Below are positions 28,190 to 39,365 of a stretch of DNA of 64,000 nucleotides, piece by piece. Origin of the DNA: an uncultured Candidatus Actinomarina sp. (GTDB lineage: Bacteria; Actinomycetota; Acidimicrobiia; Actinomarinales; Actinomarinaceae). The stretch is from contig CACIJJ010000003.1 in the NCBI GenBank assembly GCA_902587025.1, positions 31,585 to 95,584 of the forward strand. Reading direction: 5' to 3'. Under the pieces are notes generated by a model that worked only from the letters and a program-made list of their open reading frames with translations, was not told the origin of the DNA and searched no databases. A program made the position numbers and the translations under genes. Each line of letters begins with the position of its first letter. The first letter of the stretch is position 1.

Positions 28190-28452
28190 TAGCTTTGTCC
28201 TGGGTGTCCTTTAAATGTTCTTGTCGGAGCAAATTCACCTAGTTTATGACCAACCATTGCTTCCGTTACAAAAACTGGAATGTGTTGTCGACCATTATGA
28301 ACTGCAATTGTTAAACCTACCATCTCGGGGACTATTGTAGATCTTCTACTCCATGTTTTAATTACACTTTTGTTACCACTGTTTTGTGCTTCTTCAACTT
28401 TCACTAAGAGATGATTGTCTACAAATGGTCCTTTTCTTAAGCTTCTTGACAT
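28189..28452 (-). CDS. rpsS: 30S ribosomal protein S19
   Basis: Head protein interacting with S13 and A-site tRNA. The 87 residues include [70 protein letters not shown] in outline, nearly invariant across bacteria. Two bases after rplB. Note the unusually short C-terminus after FKGHPGQS. Confidence 0.98.
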   Translation of the reverse strand: MSRSLRKGPFVDNHLLVKVEEAQNSGNKSVIKTWSRRSTIVPEMVGLTIAVHNGRQHIPVFVTEAMVGHKLGEFAPTRTFKGHPGQS

Positions 28453-28454
28453 GA

Positions 28455-29288
28455 TTAATTTCTACCTTTTTGAGATCTTCCTCTAACAATTGATTTATTG
28501 CTATATTTTTTCTTTTTTCTTGTTTTTGCTTCCGGCTTTCCCCATGGGCTTACAGGAGTTCTACCACCAGATGACTTTCCTTCTCCACCTCCGAGTGGGT
28601 GATCAACTGGATTCATAGCAACACCTCTTGTTTGAGGCCTGACACCTTTCCATCTTTTTCTTCCAGCTTTTCCAAGTTTTGTTAATTCAGCTTCTGCGTT
28701 TCCAACGCTTCCAACTGTTGCTCTACAATCCATTGAGACTGTTCTCATCTCTCCAGATGGGAGTCTTAACAGTGCAAGACCCGATTCTTTACTCATAAGC
28801 TGAACTGATGATCCAGCAGACCTTGCCATCTTAGCTCCACCACCAGGTCTTAGTTCAACTGCATGTACAAATGTACCTGCAGGAATGTTCCTTAATGGTA
28901 AACAATTTCCATCTTTTATCTCAGCTTTAGGTCCAGACTCTACCATGCTGCCTTCATAAACCCCTTCAGGTGCAATAATGTAACTTTTTTCGCCATCAAC
29001 ATAATGAAGTAAAGCAATTCTGGAATTTCTGTTTGGGTCATATTCTATTCCAGCAACCTTTGCCGGTATACCGTCTTTGACTCTCTTAAAATCGACTACT
29101 CTATATTTTTGTTTATGTCCACCACCTCTGTGTCGAGATGTAATTCTTCCTTTATTGTTTCTACCGCCGGTTGACTTTTTTGATTGTAAAAGTTTTTTTT
29201 CAGGTTTTGATTTAGTAATTTCACTAAAATCACCTGTTACATGTCCTCTCATTCCTGGAGTAATTGGTCTAATTTTTTTTGATCCCAT
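28455..29288 (-). CDS. rplB: 50S ribosomal protein L2
   Basis: Core protein next to the peptidyl-transferase centre. The 277 residues include [57 protein letters not shown] and the C-terminal [28 protein letters not shown] (in outline) with the conserved His of the peptidyl-transferase region. Two bases separate it from rplW; the order is the canonical S10 order. Confidence 0.98.
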   Translation of the reverse strand: MGSKKIRPITPGMRGHVTGDFSEITKSKPEKKLLQSKKSTGGRNNKGRITSRHRGGGHKQKYRVVDFKRVKDGIPAKVAGIEYDPNRNSRIALLHYVDGEKSYIIAPEGVYEGSMVESGPKAEIKDGNCLPLRNIPAGTFVHAVELRPGGGAKMARSAGSSVQLMSKESGLALLRLPSGEMRTVSMDCRATVGSVGNAEAELTKLGKAGRKRWKGVRPQTRGVAMNPVDHPLGGGEGKSSGGRTPVSPWGKPEAKTRKKKKYSNKSIVRGRSQKGRN

Positions 29289-29290
29289 AC

Positions 29291-29578
29291 CTATACTCCA
29301 AATGCCTCAATAGTTTGTCCATCTTGTAAAGTAACAATTGCTACTTTTCTTGTACTTTGTTGACCAATAACATAACCAAATCTTTTCTTTTTTCCTTTTT
29401 TATACATTGTGTTGACAGATAGAACTTCAACATCAAAAATTTCTTCAACTGCTTTCTTAATTTCAGGCTTAGTCGCACTTGTGTGCACAAAAAAAGTGTA
29501 TGAATTTGAGTTAGCAATTCTGTCATATGACTTTTCAGAGATAAGAGGAGCTATAAGTATATCTTCTAGATACTTCAT
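29291..29578 (-). CDS. rplW: 50S ribosomal protein L23
   Basis: Tunnel-exit protein that docks trigger factor and SRP. The 95 residues include [63 protein letters not shown] (in outline) and a conserved ATPE-like segment. Start overlaps the rplD stop in an ATGA junction. A clear normal member. Confidence 0.97.
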   Translation of the reverse strand: MKYLEDILIAPLISEKSYDRIANSNSYTFFVHTSATKPEIKKAVEEIFDVEVLSVNTMYKKGKKKRFGYVIGQQSTRKVAIVTLQDGQTIEAFGV

Positions 29579-30195
29579 CTTTGCTCCAAAAATGTATTTA
29601 TAGCGTTTTCACTAAAAACTAAGGCTTCATTTGAAATAACATCATAAGTTGAAAGTTTTGTCACGGAAGTAAGCTTTGAATTTGAAAGATTTCTGAATGA
29701 CTTTACAAGGGAATCGTCATTTTCTCCGTAAACAAAAACAAAGGATTTGGAAATTGATAATTCTTTTATTGCATTTGATGCTGCTTTTGTTGAAGGTGAA
29801 TCAAGTCCAGCTCCATCTACAACAAAAACTGAATCTTCTAATACTCTGTTTGATACAGACATATATAATGATTTCTTTTTCATTTTCTTGGGTGTTCTGT
29901 CTTTGTACACTCTTCCGCCTGGACCGTGAGCTATTCCTCCACCTACAAAAATAGGAGATCTTAAAGACCCGTGTCTTGCTCTACCAGTTCCTTTCTGTAC
30001 CCAAGGTTTTGCACCTGTTCCAGAGACTTGTGATCTTGTTTTAACACTCGCAGTATTATTTCTTGCATTTGTTCTGTTAGCTTTAGTAACTTGGTGTAAA
30101 AGACCTGTATTCATCTCTTCGTTTAGTTCAAAGTCATATTGTTTATTTGAGGTCTTGTTATCTTTTAAAGAAAAGGATTTCAACTTAATACTCAT
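29575..30195 (-). CDS. rplD: 50S ribosomal protein L4
   Basis: Tunnel-wall protein; in E. coli it also represses the S10 operon by attenuation. The 206 residues include the extended loop region KTRSQVSGTGAKPWVQKGTGRARHGSLRSPIFVGGGIAHGP and the block RVYKDRTPKKMKKKSLY (both in outline), both diagnostic. Overlaps rplC and rplW by 4 bases each. No E. coli-like S10 leader was seen, so L4 autocontrol is not supported. Confidence 0.97.
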   Translation of the reverse strand: MSIKLKSFSLKDNKTSNKQYDFELNEEMNTGLLHQVTKANRTNARNNTASVKTRSQVSGTGAKPWVQKGTGRARHGSLRSPIFVGGGIAHGPGGRVYKDRTPKKMKKKSLYMSVSNRVLEDSVFVVDGAGLDSPSTKAASNAIKELSISKSFVFVYGENDDSLVKSFRNLSNSKLTSVTKLSTYDVISNEALVFSENAINTFLEQR

Positions 30196-30824
30196 GACGA
30201 AACCTTTATAGCTGAGCTGATTTGAACGATATTTCCTTTGTTGCCTGGTACTGATCCGTTCACAAGTAAATAATTTTTTTCTTCATTTATTGCAACTACG
30301 GTTACTGATTGAATAGTTCTTTTCTGATTACCCATTCTTCCTGACATTTTTGTTCCTTTAAATACATGGCCTGGATAAGAGGCATTACCAATTGACCCTC
30401 CAGCTCTGTGAACTTTATGAACACCATGGCTTGCTTTTTGTCCTGAAAAATTATGTCTTTTCATAACACCTGAGTAACCTTTTCCTTTTGAAAATCCGGT
30501 TATGTCTACTTTTTGACCAACTTCAAAAAAATCATTAATTTTTATTTCTTTACCTGATTCAAGTGGGGATTCTTCATCAAAAGGTACTTCGAAAAGTCCT
30601 TCCCCCGGTTCAACATTGTACTTTTTATAATGTTCTGCAAGAGGTTTGGCTACATTTTTTGCAGAACCAATAGTTAATTGTGCGGCACTGTATCCATCTT
30701 TCTCGTTAGATTTTATTTGAACCACTCTGCAACCTGAAACATCAAGCACAGTTACACCCATTGAAATTGAATTTTCATCAAATAGCTGGGTCATGCCTAC
30801 TTTTTTTGCAATAATTGATTTCAT
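30192..30824 (-). CDS. rplC: 50S ribosomal protein L3
   Basis: Early-assembly protein reaching the peptidyl-transferase centre. The 210 residues include [67 protein letters not shown] (in outline) and [11 protein letters not shown]. The GQ motif that is methylated on Gln by PrmB reads FSGQKASHG. Overlaps rpsJ and rplD by 4 bases each. Confidence 0.98.
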   Translation of the reverse strand: MKSIIAKKVGMTQLFDENSISMGVTVLDVSGCRVVQIKSNEKDGYSAAQLTIGSAKNVAKPLAEHYKKYNVEPGEGLFEVPFDEESPLESGKEIKINDFFEVGQKVDITGFSKGKGYSGVMKRHNFSGQKASHGVHKVHRAGGSIGNASYPGHVFKGTKMSGRMGNQKRTIQSVTVVAINEEKNYLLVNGSVPGNKGNIVQISSAIKVSS

Positions 30825-31135
30825 AATTTGATCTCAACTTCTACACCAGCTGGTAAATCTAACCTCATAAGAGAATCAACGGTCTTAGGTGTTGGTTCGA
30901 CAATATCAATTAACCTTTTATGAATTCTCATTTCAAAATGTTCTCTCGATTTTTTATCTACATGGGGAGAACGAATAACACAATAACGATGGATTTGAGT
31001 AGGTAAAGGGATCGGTCCTTTCACTTTTGCTTGTGTTTTCATCACTGTTTCGGCAATTTTACGAGCAGACTCGTCTACAACATAATTGTCATATGCTTTT
31101 AACTTTATCCTTATCTGCTGTTTTTGCTTTGCCAT
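30821..31135 (-). CDS. rpsJ: 30S ribosomal protein S10
   Basis: Small-subunit protein that is also NusE, part of the NusB/antitermination complex. The 104 residues include [64 protein letters not shown] (in outline) and [14 protein letters not shown] stands 5 bases before the ATG, directly after the T-tract of the tuf terminator, so the first gene of the S10 cluster has almost no leader. Its transcription must therefore come from readthrough or from a promoter inside tuf or the hairpin. Confidence 0.98.
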   Translation of the reverse strand: MAKQKQQIRIKLKAYDNYVVDESARKIAETVMKTQAKVKGPIPLPTQIHRYCVIRSPHVDKKSREHFEMRIHKRLIDIVEPTPKTVDSLMRLDLPAGVEVEIKL

Positions 31136-31144
31136 TTTTTCCCC

Positions 31145-31178
31145 AAAAAAAACCGGGAGTAGAATTCTACTCCCGGTT
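31145..31178 (-). terminator. tuf terminator immediately before rpsJ
   Basis: A perfect 14-bp inverted repeat AACCGGGAGTAGAA/TTCTACTCCCGGTT is followed on the minus strand by a run of T residues. It lies 10 bases past the tuf stop and ends about 10 bases before the rpsJ ATG. Strong intrinsic terminator by sequence; its T-tract sits where the rpsJ leader would be. Confidence 0.85.
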
Positions 31179-31187
31179 AAGTTTTAA

Positions 31188-32372
31188 TTACTCTATAACT
31201 TTTGTCACCTGTCCTGCTCCAACAGTTCTTCCACCTTCTCTAATCGCAAATTTTACGCCCTCTTCCATTGCAATTGGAGATATAAGTTCTACAGAAATTG
31301 GAACATTATCACCAGGCATGACCATTTCAGTACCATCAGCTAGAGAAACTTCTCCCGTAACATCAGTGGTTCTAAAATAGAACTGTGGCCTATATCCTTT
31401 AAAGAATGGATTGTGTCTTCCACCTTCTTCTTTTGTAAGAACATATACCTCAGCCTCAAATTTTGTATGAGGTGTTATGGAGCCAGGAACAGCAATAACC
31501 TGTCCTCTTTCCACATCATCTTTATCAATACCCCTTAAAAGTAAACCAACGTTGTCTCCAGCTCTACCTTCATCAAGGAGTTTCCTGAACATTTCAACAC
31601 CAGTACAAACTGATTTGGTAGTTTCACGAATACCAACAATTTCTACTTCATCGTTTACATTTACAATACCTTGTTCAATTCTTCCAGTAACAACTGTTCC
31701 TCTACCAGTAATTGAAAAGACGTCTTCAACTGGCATTAAGAAAGGCTTGTCTACTACTCTCACAGGCTCTTCTATATATGAATCAACCTGTTCCATTAAT
31801 TGAAGAACAGCATTTACACCATCTTCTTTTCCTTCAAGAGCTGCTAACGCAGAACCTTTCACTACTGGAACATCATCTCCTGGGAAATCATACTCATTTA
31901 AAAGTTCTCTAACTTCCATTTCGACAAGGTCTAATAATTCATCGTCGTCTACTTGATCAACTTTGTTGAGGAAAACAGCAATTGCTGGTACACCAACTTG
32001 TCGCGCAAGTAGAACGTGCTCTCTTGTCTGCGGCATAGGTCCATCAGCTGCTGAAACCACAAGAATAGCTCCATCAACCTGGGCAGCACCAGTGATCATG
32101 TTTTTTACATAATCTGCGTGACCTGGCATATCTACGTGAGCATAGTGACGGTTTTCTGTCTCATACTCAACGTGTGCTATCTGAATGGTGATTCCTCTTT
32201 CTTTTTCTTCTGGTGCTTTATCAATTTCATCGAAAGCAGTTGCCTCACCCGCACCAGCATCAGCCAAAACTTTTGTTATTGCGGCCGTCAATGTTGTTTT
32301 TCCATGGTCAATGTGGCCCATTGTACCAATGTTCACATGAGGCTTGCTTCGGTCAAATTTCTCTTTTGACAT
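31188..32372 (-). CDS. tuf: Elongation factor Tu
   Basis: GTPase that delivers aminoacyl-tRNA to the ribosome. The 394 residues include the P-loop [23 protein letters not shown] (G3), NKVDQVDD (G4) and GSALAAL (G5), with the C-terminal domains ending [16 protein letters not shown] lies 7 bases before the ATG. It follows fusA by 40 bases that hold an AT-rich inverted repeat and is closed by a strong terminator. Only one tuf copy is in the window. Confidence 0.99.
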   Translation of the reverse strand: MSKEKFDRSKPHVNIGTMGHIDHGKTTLTAAITKVLADAGAGEATAFDEIDKAPEEKERGITIQIAHVEYETENRHYAHVDMPGHADYVKNMITGAAQVDGAILVVSAADGPMPQTREHVLLARQVGVPAIAVFLNKVDQVDDDELLDLVEMEVRELLNEYDFPGDDVPVVKGSALAALEGKEDGVNAVLQLMEQVDSYIEEPVRVVDKPFLMPVEDVFSITGRGTVVTGRIEQGIVNVNDEVEIVGIRETTKSVCTGVEMFRKLLDEGRAGDNVGLLLRGIDKDDVERGQVIAVPGSITPHTKFEAEVYVLTKEEGGRHNPFFKGYRPQFYFRTTDVTGEVSLADGTEMVMPGDNVPISVELISPIAMEEGVKFAIREGGRTVGAGQVTKVIE

Positions 32373-32381
32373 ATTTTCTCC

Positions 32382-32418
32382 TTCTTTAAAAGTTTAAACT
32401 CTGAAACAAAGTTTAAAC
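32382..32418 (-). repeat. AT-rich inverted repeat between fusA and tuf
   Basis: Two copies of the self-complementary decamer AGTTTAAACT lie 9 bases apart, the first covering the fusA stop codon, and are followed by TTTT on the minus strand. They can form a 10-bp hairpin. It may act as a weak partial terminator or an mRNA-stability element between the two factor genes; nothing more can be said from sequence. Confidence 0.4.
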
Positions 32419-34503
32419 TTCAACCTCTACTCCACGAACACTTGCAGTTATCTCTTTTGTTATAGCGTCTGGGACGTCCTCATAACTATCAAACTGCATC
32501 GTGAATGTTGCACGGCCTTGTGTTCTGGAACGCAAATCTGTTGCGTAACCGAACATTTCTGATAATGGAACCTTTGCACTGACAACTTTTGCCGATCCTC
32601 TTTGTCCCATTTCAGCTATCTTTCCTCTTCTTGAAGAAAGATCTCCGACAACATCTCCCATAAAATCTTCAGGGGTTACTACTTCTACAGTCATAATAGG
32701 CTCCAGTAGTTTTACTCCAGCTTTTTTTGCTCCATCTTTTAACGCCATGGACCCTGCGATTTTAAAAGCCATTTCTGAAGAGTCAACATCATGATATGTC
32801 CCATCTTTTAGTGTTGCTCTCATATTTACAAGCGGATATCCAGCTAGAACACCTGATTCCATTGCAGCTTCAACTCCTGCATTTACTGATGGAATATACT
32901 CCTTTGGAATTCTTCCACTTTTAATTAAATCTACAAATTCATATCCATCTTCAATAGGTTCAAGTTCCATAATTACATGTCCATATTGACCTCGACCACC
33001 ACTTTGTCTAATATATTTTGCCTCAATATCAGTCTTCTTTTTGAGTGCCTCTCTATATGCCACTTGAGGTTTACCAATATTTGCCTCTACTTTAAATTCC
33101 CTTTTTAGACGATCTACAAGAATATCAAGATGCAATTCTCCCATTCCTGAAATGATTGTTTGACCAGTCTCTTCATCAGAGTTAACTTTGAAGGTAGGGT
33201 CTTCTTCAGCTAACTTTTGTAAACCCTCTGATAACTTTTCTTCATCAGCTTTTGATTTTGGTTCGATTGCAACAGAGATAACAGGTTCAGGGAACGTCAT
33301 TGATTCTAGTTGAATAGGGCTTCCTGAATCAGATAATGTATCTCCTGTTTTTGCATTTTTAAGACCAACTCCTGCAACAATATCTCCAGTAGAAATAAAA
33401 TCTATGTCTTCTCTTGAGTTTGAATGCATTCTCAATATTCTTCCAAGTCTTTCATCTTTGCCTGTTGTCGTATTTACAACTTTGTCACCTTTATTTAAGG
33501 TACCGGAATAAACCCTAAAATAAGTTAACTTTCCTACATGTGGATCACTTACAACCTTAAATGCAAGTGCAGAAAATGGTTCTTCGTCAGAATGCTCTCT
33601 GCTAATTTCATCTTCTTCTTTACCAGGTGTAAATCCTGATACTGGTTCTATATCTAGAGGTGAGGGAAGATAATCAACAACTGCATCCAATAGAAGTTGT
33701 ACACCTTTGTTTTTAAAAGCACTACCTGCAAGAACTGGTACAAATAATCCTGAAAGAGTTCCTGTTCTAATTGCTTTTTTTATTTCAGCAACTGAAAGCT
33801 CTTCATCTCCAAGATATTTCTCAAGTACTTCATCATCTGCTTCAGCTACGACATCTAAAAGTTCTGCCCGTTTTGTATTTGCTTCTTCAAGTCGATCCTC
33901 TGGTATATCTGCAATATCCCATTCAGATCCGTCATCTTTTGTCCAGGTGTGTGCTTTCATTTCAACAAGATCAATTACTCCAACAAAATCTGCTTCAGAT
34001 CCTATAGGAATTTGAAGAACAGCTGGTTTTGCTTCAAGTCTTTCGATGATTGACTGTACGTCATCATCAAAGTTTGCACCCGTTCTATCAAGTTTGTTGA
34101 TAAAACAAATTCTTGGTACGTTATATTTGTCAGCTTGTCTCCAAACTGTCTCTGACTGTGGTTCAACTCCTGCAACACCATCAAATACAGCTACAGCACC
34201 ATCTAATACTCTAAGAGACCTTTCAACCTCAACTGTAAAATCAACGTGACCGGGAGTATCAATAATATTAATTGTGTGGTCATTCCAGCTACATGTAGTA
34301 GCAGCAGATGTAATAGTTATTCCACGCTCTTGCTCTTGTTCCATCCAGTCCATAACAGCTGCTCCATCATGAACTTCACCAATCTTGTATGTTTTACCTG
34401 TGTAATACAAAATTCTCTCTGTTAAGGTAGTTTTTCCAGCGTCTATATGAGCCATAATTCCAATATTTCTTAGGTTTTTGAGATCTACTGTTCTAGTTGA
34501 CAT
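32413..34503 (-). CDS. fusA: Elongation factor G
   Basis: Translocation GTPase. I start it at the ATG five bases after the rpsG stop ([19 protein letters not shown]), giving 696 residues, the family norm; a longer reading would overlap rpsG by over 100 bases. A GGTGG precedes it. GTPase motifs: [22 protein letters not shown] and NKLDRTGAN, and the C-terminal domain IV-V region includes [12 protein letters not shown] housekeeping EF-G in the str order rpsL-rpsG-fusA-tuf. Confidence 0.98.
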   Translation of the reverse strand: MSTRTVDLKNLRNIGIMAHIDAGKTTLTERILYYTGKTYKIGEVHDGAAVMDWMEQEQERGITITSAATTCSWNDHTINIIDTPGHVDFTVEVERSLRVLDGAVAVFDGVAGVEPQSETVWRQADKYNVPRICFINKLDRTGANFDDDVQSIIERLEAKPAVLQIPIGSEADFVGVIDLVEMKAHTWTKDDGSEWDIADIPEDRLEEANTKRAELLDVVAEADDEVLEKYLGDEELSVAEIKKAIRTGTLSGLFVPVLAGSAFKNKGVQLLLDAVVDYLPSPLDIEPVSGFTPGKEEDEISREHSDEEPFSALAFKVVSDPHVGKLTYFRVYSGTLNKGDKVVNTTTGKDERLGRILRMHSNSREDIDFISTGDIVAGVGLKNAKTGDTLSDSGSPIQLESMTFPEPVISVAIEPKSKADEEKLSEGLQKLAEEDPTFKVNSDEETGQTIISGMGELHLDILVDRLKREFKVEANIGKPQVAYREALKKKTDIEAKYIRQSGGRGQYGHVIMELEPIEDGYEFVDLIKSGRIPKEYIPSVNAGVEAAMESGVLAGYPLVNMRATLKDGTYHDVDSSEMAFKIAGSMALKDGAKKAGVKLLEPIMTVEVVTPEDFMGDVVGDLSSRRGKIAEMGQRGSAKVVSAKVPLSEMFGYATDLRSRTQGRATFTMQFDSYEDVPDAITKEITASVRGVEVEV

Positions 34504-34507
34504 ATTG

Positions 34508-34975
34508 TTACCACCTGTAATGAGCAAAAGCTCTGTTCGATTCAGCCATTTTATGTACATCTTCTTTTTTCTTGACTGCAGCTCCAGTATTGTTACTTGC
34601 ATCCAAAAGTTCACGTCCTAATCTATCAGACATTGACTTTTCTCCTCTTTTTCGAGCAGCATCAACAATCCACCTTATTGCAAGTGTGGTACTTCTTCTG
34701 TGTGGAACTTCCATCGGAACTTGATAGTTAGTACCACCGACCCTTCTGGATTTTGTTTCAATTTGAGGTTTAACATTTTCAAATGCAGCTTTTAATACAT
34801 TCAATGGATCTCCACCAGCTTGTTTTTCAACAAGTTCTAATGATTTATATACAATACTTCGTGCAACATCTTTTTTTCCATCTAATAAAACTTGATTTGT
34901 TAATTGTGATACAAGAACGCTATTGAAAAGAGGGTCTGCTTCAGGCTTTCTTTTAAGTGATGGTCCTCTTCTCAT
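34508..34975 (-). CDS. rpsG: 30S ribosomal protein S7
   Basis: Initiator of head assembly, near the E-site. The 155 residues include [65 protein letters not shown] and [21 protein letters not shown] (in outline), the last being the nearly invariant C-terminus. Five bases from rpsL. In E. coli S7 represses this operon; no such site is evident here. Confidence 0.98.
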   Translation of the reverse strand: MRRGPSLKRKPEADPLFNSVLVSQLTNQVLLDGKKDVARSIVYKSLELVEKQAGGDPLNVLKAAFENVKPQIETKSRRVGGTNYQVPMEVPHRRSTTLAIRWIVDAARKRGEKSMSDRLGRELLDASNNTGAAVKKKEDVHKMAESNRAFAHYRW

Positions 34976-34980
34976 GATGA

Positions 34981-35349
34981 TTAGCCTCTCTTACTTCCAT
35001 ATCTAGATCTTGCTTGTTTTCTGTCAGTCACACCTGCTGTATCTAGAGCACCCCTAATCACTTTATATCTAACACCAGGAAGATCTTTTACCCTTCCACC
35101 TCTTACTAAAACAATTGAATGTTCTTGTAAATTGTGTCCTTCTCCTGGAATGTATGCTGTAACTTCAGTACCAGTTGATAGCCTCACTCTGCAAACTTTT
35201 CTTAAAGCTGAGTTTGGTTTTTTTGGTGTAACTGTATAAACACGCGTGCAAACGCCTCTCCTTTGTGGAGACCCCTTGAGACCAGGTGTTTTCTCTTTCA
35301 TCACCTTAGACTTACGTCCTTTTCTCACTAGTTGCTGTGTTGTAGGCAT
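34981..35349 (-). CDS. rpsL: 30S ribosomal protein S12
   Basis: Decoding-centre protein. The 122 residues include [41 protein letters not shown] and [27 protein letters not shown] (in outline). The lysines at the streptomycin-relevant positions (KKPNS and RYKVIRG) are wild type. The Asp of GGRVKDLPG is the one methylthiolated by RimO in some bacteria. First gene after a promoter-like sequence in the rpoC-rpsL gap. Confidence 0.98.
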   Translation of the reverse strand: MPTTQQLVRKGRKSKVMKEKTPGLKGSPQRRGVCTRVYTVTPKKPNSALRKVCRVRLSTGTEVTAYIPGEGHNLQEHSIVLVRGGRVKDLPGVRYKVIRGALDTAGVTDRKQARSRYGSKRG

Positions 35350-35394
35350 AAAAATTCCAATCTAAAAAAGTTAATTTTTTATTACCGAAAAAGA

Positions 35395-35423
35395 AGTATA
35401 TGACAGATTTGAACTTACAACAA
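35395..35423 (-). promoter_or_regulatory. Promoter-like pair upstream of rpsL
   Basis: TTGTTG and TATACT with a 17-base spacer lie in the 92-base gap between rpoC and rpsL, about 45 bases ahead of the rpsL ATG. The -10 matches the one seen before rplM, rpoB and rplJ; the -35 is weak. Confidence 0.4.
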
Positions 35424-35441
35424 TGAATTCTTTATAAGTTT

Positions 35442-38400
35442 TTACTCTGTATCTTCATCTCCCTCTTCGCCTAACATAGCTAGCCATTGTGCTGGATTTG
35501 GTAGTCCATCATTATCTGATTCTTCTGATTCTGATGGTGCTGTCGCAAATCCTATTTCAGATACCTCTTGAGCGCCCGGTAAGGTAGGAGCTAATTTTTG
35601 ATAAGCTTCTGAACCAGTACCAGCAGGGATTAGAGTACCTATGATTACATTCTCTTTTAATCCTGATAATGCATCAGTACTCTTTTTCATTGCTGCCTCA
35701 GTTAATACCCTTGTTGTTTCTTGGAAAGATGCTGCAGATAACCATGAATCTGTCGCTAAGCTAGCTTTTGTGATACCCATCAGTTCAGGTCTTCCTTCGG
35801 CAGGTGTTTTACCATCTTTTACAAGCCCTTGATTGATGGTTCTAAATAAAGTTGCATCAATCAATTCGTTTGGTAAGAAGTCTGAATCGTTAGCTCTAAC
35901 AATTCTTACTCTTCTTAACATTTGTCTTACAATCATTTCAACGTGTTTATCGTGAACTTCAACTCCTTGATCGCGATAAGTTTTTTGTACTTCGTCTACC
36001 AAATATTCTTGGCATGTGCGAACTCCGTTGATTTGTAAGACTTCTTTTGGATCTTTTGGACCAGTTGTTAAAGCTTGTCCAGCTTCAACACTGTCTCCTT
36101 GATTTACGAGAAGAGTTTGTCTTCTCAAAACTAATAATTCAATTTCTTCTTTCTCATTTTGAATAGTAAGGATTCTGTTGCCTTCTTCAGTTTGATCAAT
36201 AGATTTAATCTTTCCATTAATGAGTGATAAAACGGATTTACCTTTTGGTGTTCTAGCTTCAAAAAGCTCAACAATTCTTGGGAGACCAGAGGTAATATCC
36301 AAACCAACAACACCACCAGTGTGAAAAGTTCTCATTGTAAGCTGAGTTCCAGGCTCTCCAATTGATTGAGCAGAAATTATTCCAACAGCTTCACCTTCTT
36401 CAACAGGTTTTCCAGTTGCAAGGCTGAAACCATAACATAGTGGATCCATAGATTCAGGATCAAGTGAATTGAAAGGTGTAAGAACATTTACTGATTCAAC
36501 TCCAGACTTACCAATTACATCTAGAGCTTCTGCATCAATATAAGTACCTTTAGTTAACTTTTTACCATCTCCAAACTCTATTGCTTTTTTATCCTTTTTG
36601 ACGTCCTCGCTAAGCACTCTTCCAAATAATGTTGAATGTAAATATTTGCTAGGCCTTCCTTCTTTATCAACCGTAGATTTGGTTGTACCACGCCAGTCAA
36701 TGTTTTCATCACCCTTATTTTGTACTACAATACCTGCAGCAACATCAACTAGTCTTCTTGTTAAATAACCAGAGTCTGCAGTTCTTAACGCTGTATCTGC
36801 AAGTCCTTTTCTAGCACCGTGGGTTGAAATGAAATACTCAAGAACAGACATCCCTTCCCTAAAATTACTTTTTATTGGCCTTTCAATGATGTCACCTTTT
36901 GGATTAGCAACAAGACCTCTCATGCCTGCAAGCTGTCTTACTTGCATCATATTACCTCGAGCTCCTGATTTAACCATCATATCAACAGGATTGAATCTTT
37001 CAGATTCTAATTCTGCACTCATCGCATACTGAACTTGGTCTGTAGCTTCATTCCATATTTCGATAATTTTTTGTTTTCTCTCAGTCTCAGTAATAATGTC
37101 ATCAAGATAAAGCTTTTCTACTTTTTCGGCTTCATTTTCATACTTTTCAAGAATTTGATTCTTTGTTGGTGGTGTTTTAACATCTGTCATCGCAACGGAC
37201 AACCCAGCTTTTGCACCAAAATTAAAACCAACTTTTTTCATTGAATCTAAGAACTGTCTCAATTCAGCTTTGTTATATGTTTCAATAACCTCTGAAATGA
37301 TTTTTTTCATTTCTGGTTTTCTTACTGATGCCTCAATATATGGAAAGTCATCAGGCAATATAGAGTTGAAATGCATTCTTCCTAATGTAGTGTTAGTTAA
37401 TGTGTCACCAGAAACATATTCTGGAGTAAGTAGTTCAGAAAATCTATTTTTTATCTTATTATATATGTCTTCAGATCCAGCTAAATTTCCAACCCTTACT
37501 TTGATTGGTGTTTGTAAAGAAATATGTCCTGCTTCATAAGCTAGCTGCGCTTCGTTTAAGTCAGCAAATGCATACTCAGCAGTATCTAGCTCGTCATGAC
37601 ACTCTGTAATATAATAAAGACCTATTACCATATCTTGGCTTGGAGATACTATAGGATTACCCGAAGCTGGTGATAAAACGTTGTTTGTAGCTAGCATCAA
37701 AACTCTGGCTTCTGCTTGAGCTTCAGCTGATAAAGGAACATGAACTGCCATTTGGTCACCATCAAAATCAGCATTAAATGCTTCGCAAACCAACGGATGG
37801 ACTTGAATAGCTTTACCTTCTACAAGGATTGGCTCAAATGCTTGAATTCCAAGCCTATGTAAAGTAGGAGCTCTGTTTAGTAGTACCGGGTGCTCTTCAA
37901 TTACTTCTGCAAGGACATCCCATACTTGAGCACGAGATCTTTCAACCATTCTTTTTGCAGATTTAATATTTTGAGCAAGACCAAGTTCAACTAGCCTTTT
38001 CATAACAAATGGCTTGAATAACTCAAGTGCCATCATTTTAGGCAATCCACATTGTTGTAAATCTAAATGCGGACCGACTACAATAACTGACCTTGCAGAG
38101 TAATCAACTCTCTTTCCAAGAAGGTTTTGTCTAAATCTTCCTTGCTTTCCTTTCAACATATCAGAGAGTGACTTCAGACCTCGTCCACCTGCCCCTGCCA
38201 CTGCTCTACCTCTTCTTCCGTTATCAAAAAGAGCATCAACAGATTCTTGCAGCATTCTTTTTTCGTTGCTAATGATTATGTCTGGGGCACCCAGTTCAAT
38301 TAATTTTTTTAATCTGTTGTTACGATTAATTAATCTTCTATATAAATCGTTGAGATCGGAAGTAGCAAATCTACCACCATCTAGTTGAACCATTGGACGC

Positions 38401-39365
38401 AACTCTGGAGGTATAACTGGTATCACTTCTAAAATCATTGCTTCAGGTGGGTTTTTTCCGTCAGCGAAAGGTTTTATAACTTTCATTCTTTGTATAGCTC
38501 TTTGTCTACGTTGTGCTGATTTTGAATCTAGATCACTTTTAAGTTTTTCCATTTCAGCTTTAAGATCTACTAATTGGACAAGCTCTCTAACTGCTTCAGC
38601 TCCCATTCCACCTGTAAAATACTCATCATATTTATCAATCATTTCACGCCAAAGAGTATCATTTTCAATTAAGGTTTTTGGCTTTAAAGTTTTCAAGGTA
38701 GAAAATGCTTCTTGGATAACTTTTATTTCAGCATCGGATTTTGCTTGCTTTTGTTTGATCTCTTTTTCAATCTCTTTAGTTCTTAACTGGATCTCAGCCT
38801 CTGGAACTTTTGCGTTTTCCATAGCCTTAATCTCAACTTTCATTTGCTTAAGTCTTTTAACTTCCCATTCAGTAAACTCTTCTTCTACAATTTCTACTTC
38901 TGCTTCAACAGCTTCTTCAATCTCAGATAAATCTTTTGTTCTCTTTTTGTCATCGACCGATACAACAAGATATGCTGCAAAGTAAATTACTTTTTCTAAT
39001 TCTTTTGGTGACATGTCAAGAAAGTAACCTAATCTGCTTGGAACACCTTTGAAGTACCAAATATGAGTTACTGGTGCAGCTAACTCTATATGACCCATTC
39101 TTTCTCTTCGAACTTCACGTCTTGTAACTTCAACACCGCATCTTTCGCAGACAATACCTCTATATCGAATTCTTTTATATCTTCCACAAGAACATTCCCA
39201 GTCCTTAGTTGGACCAAAAATTCTCTCATCAAAAAGGCCTTCTTTTTCAGGTTTTAAAGTTCTGTAATTTATTGTTTCAGGTTTTTTTACTTCTCCAAAA
39301 GACCAACTTCTCATTTGATCAGATGTAGCAAGACTTATGCTTAATTCGTCAAAAATTTTTTCCAT
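35442..39365 (-). CDS. rpoC: RNA polymerase beta' subunit
   Basis: Catalytic subunit of RNA polymerase. At 1307 residues it is of the actinobacterial size class. The N-terminal zinc ribbon ligands are Cys58, Cys60, Cys73 and Cys76 ([17 protein letters not shown]); the catalytic Mg loop [12 protein letters not shown] is near residue 530; the bridge-helix/trigger-loop region includes [18 protein letters not shown]. The C-terminus is acidic ([10 protein letters not shown]). Starts on the rpoB stop codon (one-base overlap). Confidence 0.99.
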   Translation of the reverse strand: MEKIFDELSISLATSDQMRSWSFGEVKKPETINYRTLKPEKEGLFDERIFGPTKDWECSCGRYKRIRYRGIVCERCGVEVTRREVRRERMGHIELAAPVTHIWYFKGVPSRLGYFLDMSPKELEKVIYFAAYLVVSVDDKKRTKDLSEIEEAVEAEVEIVEEEFTEWEVKRLKQMKVEIKAMENAKVPEAEIQLRTKEIEKEIKQKQAKSDAEIKVIQEAFSTLKTLKPKTLIENDTLWREMIDKYDEYFTGGMGAEAVRELVQLVDLKAEMEKLKSDLDSKSAQRRQRAIQRMKVIKPFADGKNPPEAMILEVIPVIPPELRPMVQLDGGRFATSDLNDLYRRLINRNNRLKKLIELGAPDIIISNEKRMLQESVDALFDNGRRGRAVAGAGGRGLKSLSDMLKGKQGRFRQNLLGKRVDYSARSVIVVGPHLDLQQCGLPKMMALELFKPFVMKRLVELGLAQNIKSAKRMVERSRAQVWDVLAEVIEEHPVLLNRAPTLHRLGIQAFEPILVEGKAIQVHPLVCEAFNADFDGDQMAVHVPLSAEAQAEARVLMLATNNVLSPASGNPIVSPSQDMVIGLYYITECHDELDTAEYAFADLNEAQLAYEAGHISLQTPIKVRVGNLAGSEDIYNKIKNRFSELLTPEYVSGDTLTNTTLGRMHFNSILPDDFPYIEASVRKPEMKKIISEVIETYNKAELRQFLDSMKKVGFNFGAKAGLSVAMTDVKTPPTKNQILEKYENEAEKVEKLYLDDIITETERKQKIIEIWNEATDQVQYAMSAELESERFNPVDMMVKSGARGNMMQVRQLAGMRGLVANPKGDIIERPIKSNFREGMSVLEYFISTHGARKGLADTALRTADSGYLTRRLVDVAAGIVVQNKGDENIDWRGTTKSTVDKEGRPSKYLHSTLFGRVLSEDVKKDKKAIEFGDGKKLTKGTYIDAEALDVIGKSGVESVNVLTPFNSLDPESMDPLCYGFSLATGKPVEEGEAVGIISAQSIGEPGTQLTMRTFHTGGVVGLDITSGLPRIVELFEARTPKGKSVLSLINGKIKSIDQTEEGNRILTIQNEKEEIELLVLRRQTLLVNQGDSVEAGQALTTGPKDPKEVLQINGVRTCQEYLVDEVQKTYRDQGVEVHDKHVEMIVRQMLRRVRIVRANDSDFLPNELIDATLFRTINQGLVKDGKTPAEGRPELMGITKASLATDSWLSAASFQETTRVLTEAAMKKSTDALSGLKENVIIGTLIPAGTGSEAYQKLAPTLPGAQEVSEIGFATAPSESEESDNDGLPNPAQWLAMLGEEGDEDTE

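Noticed and set aside
34504..34614. Longer N-terminus for EF-G
   Set aside because: Would overlap rpsG by over 100 bases; [13 protein letters not shown] at 34503 is the standard start.
35350..35394. Hairpin after rpoC as terminator
   Set aside because: Only a short, all A/T imperfect repeat is seen before rpsL; not convincing.
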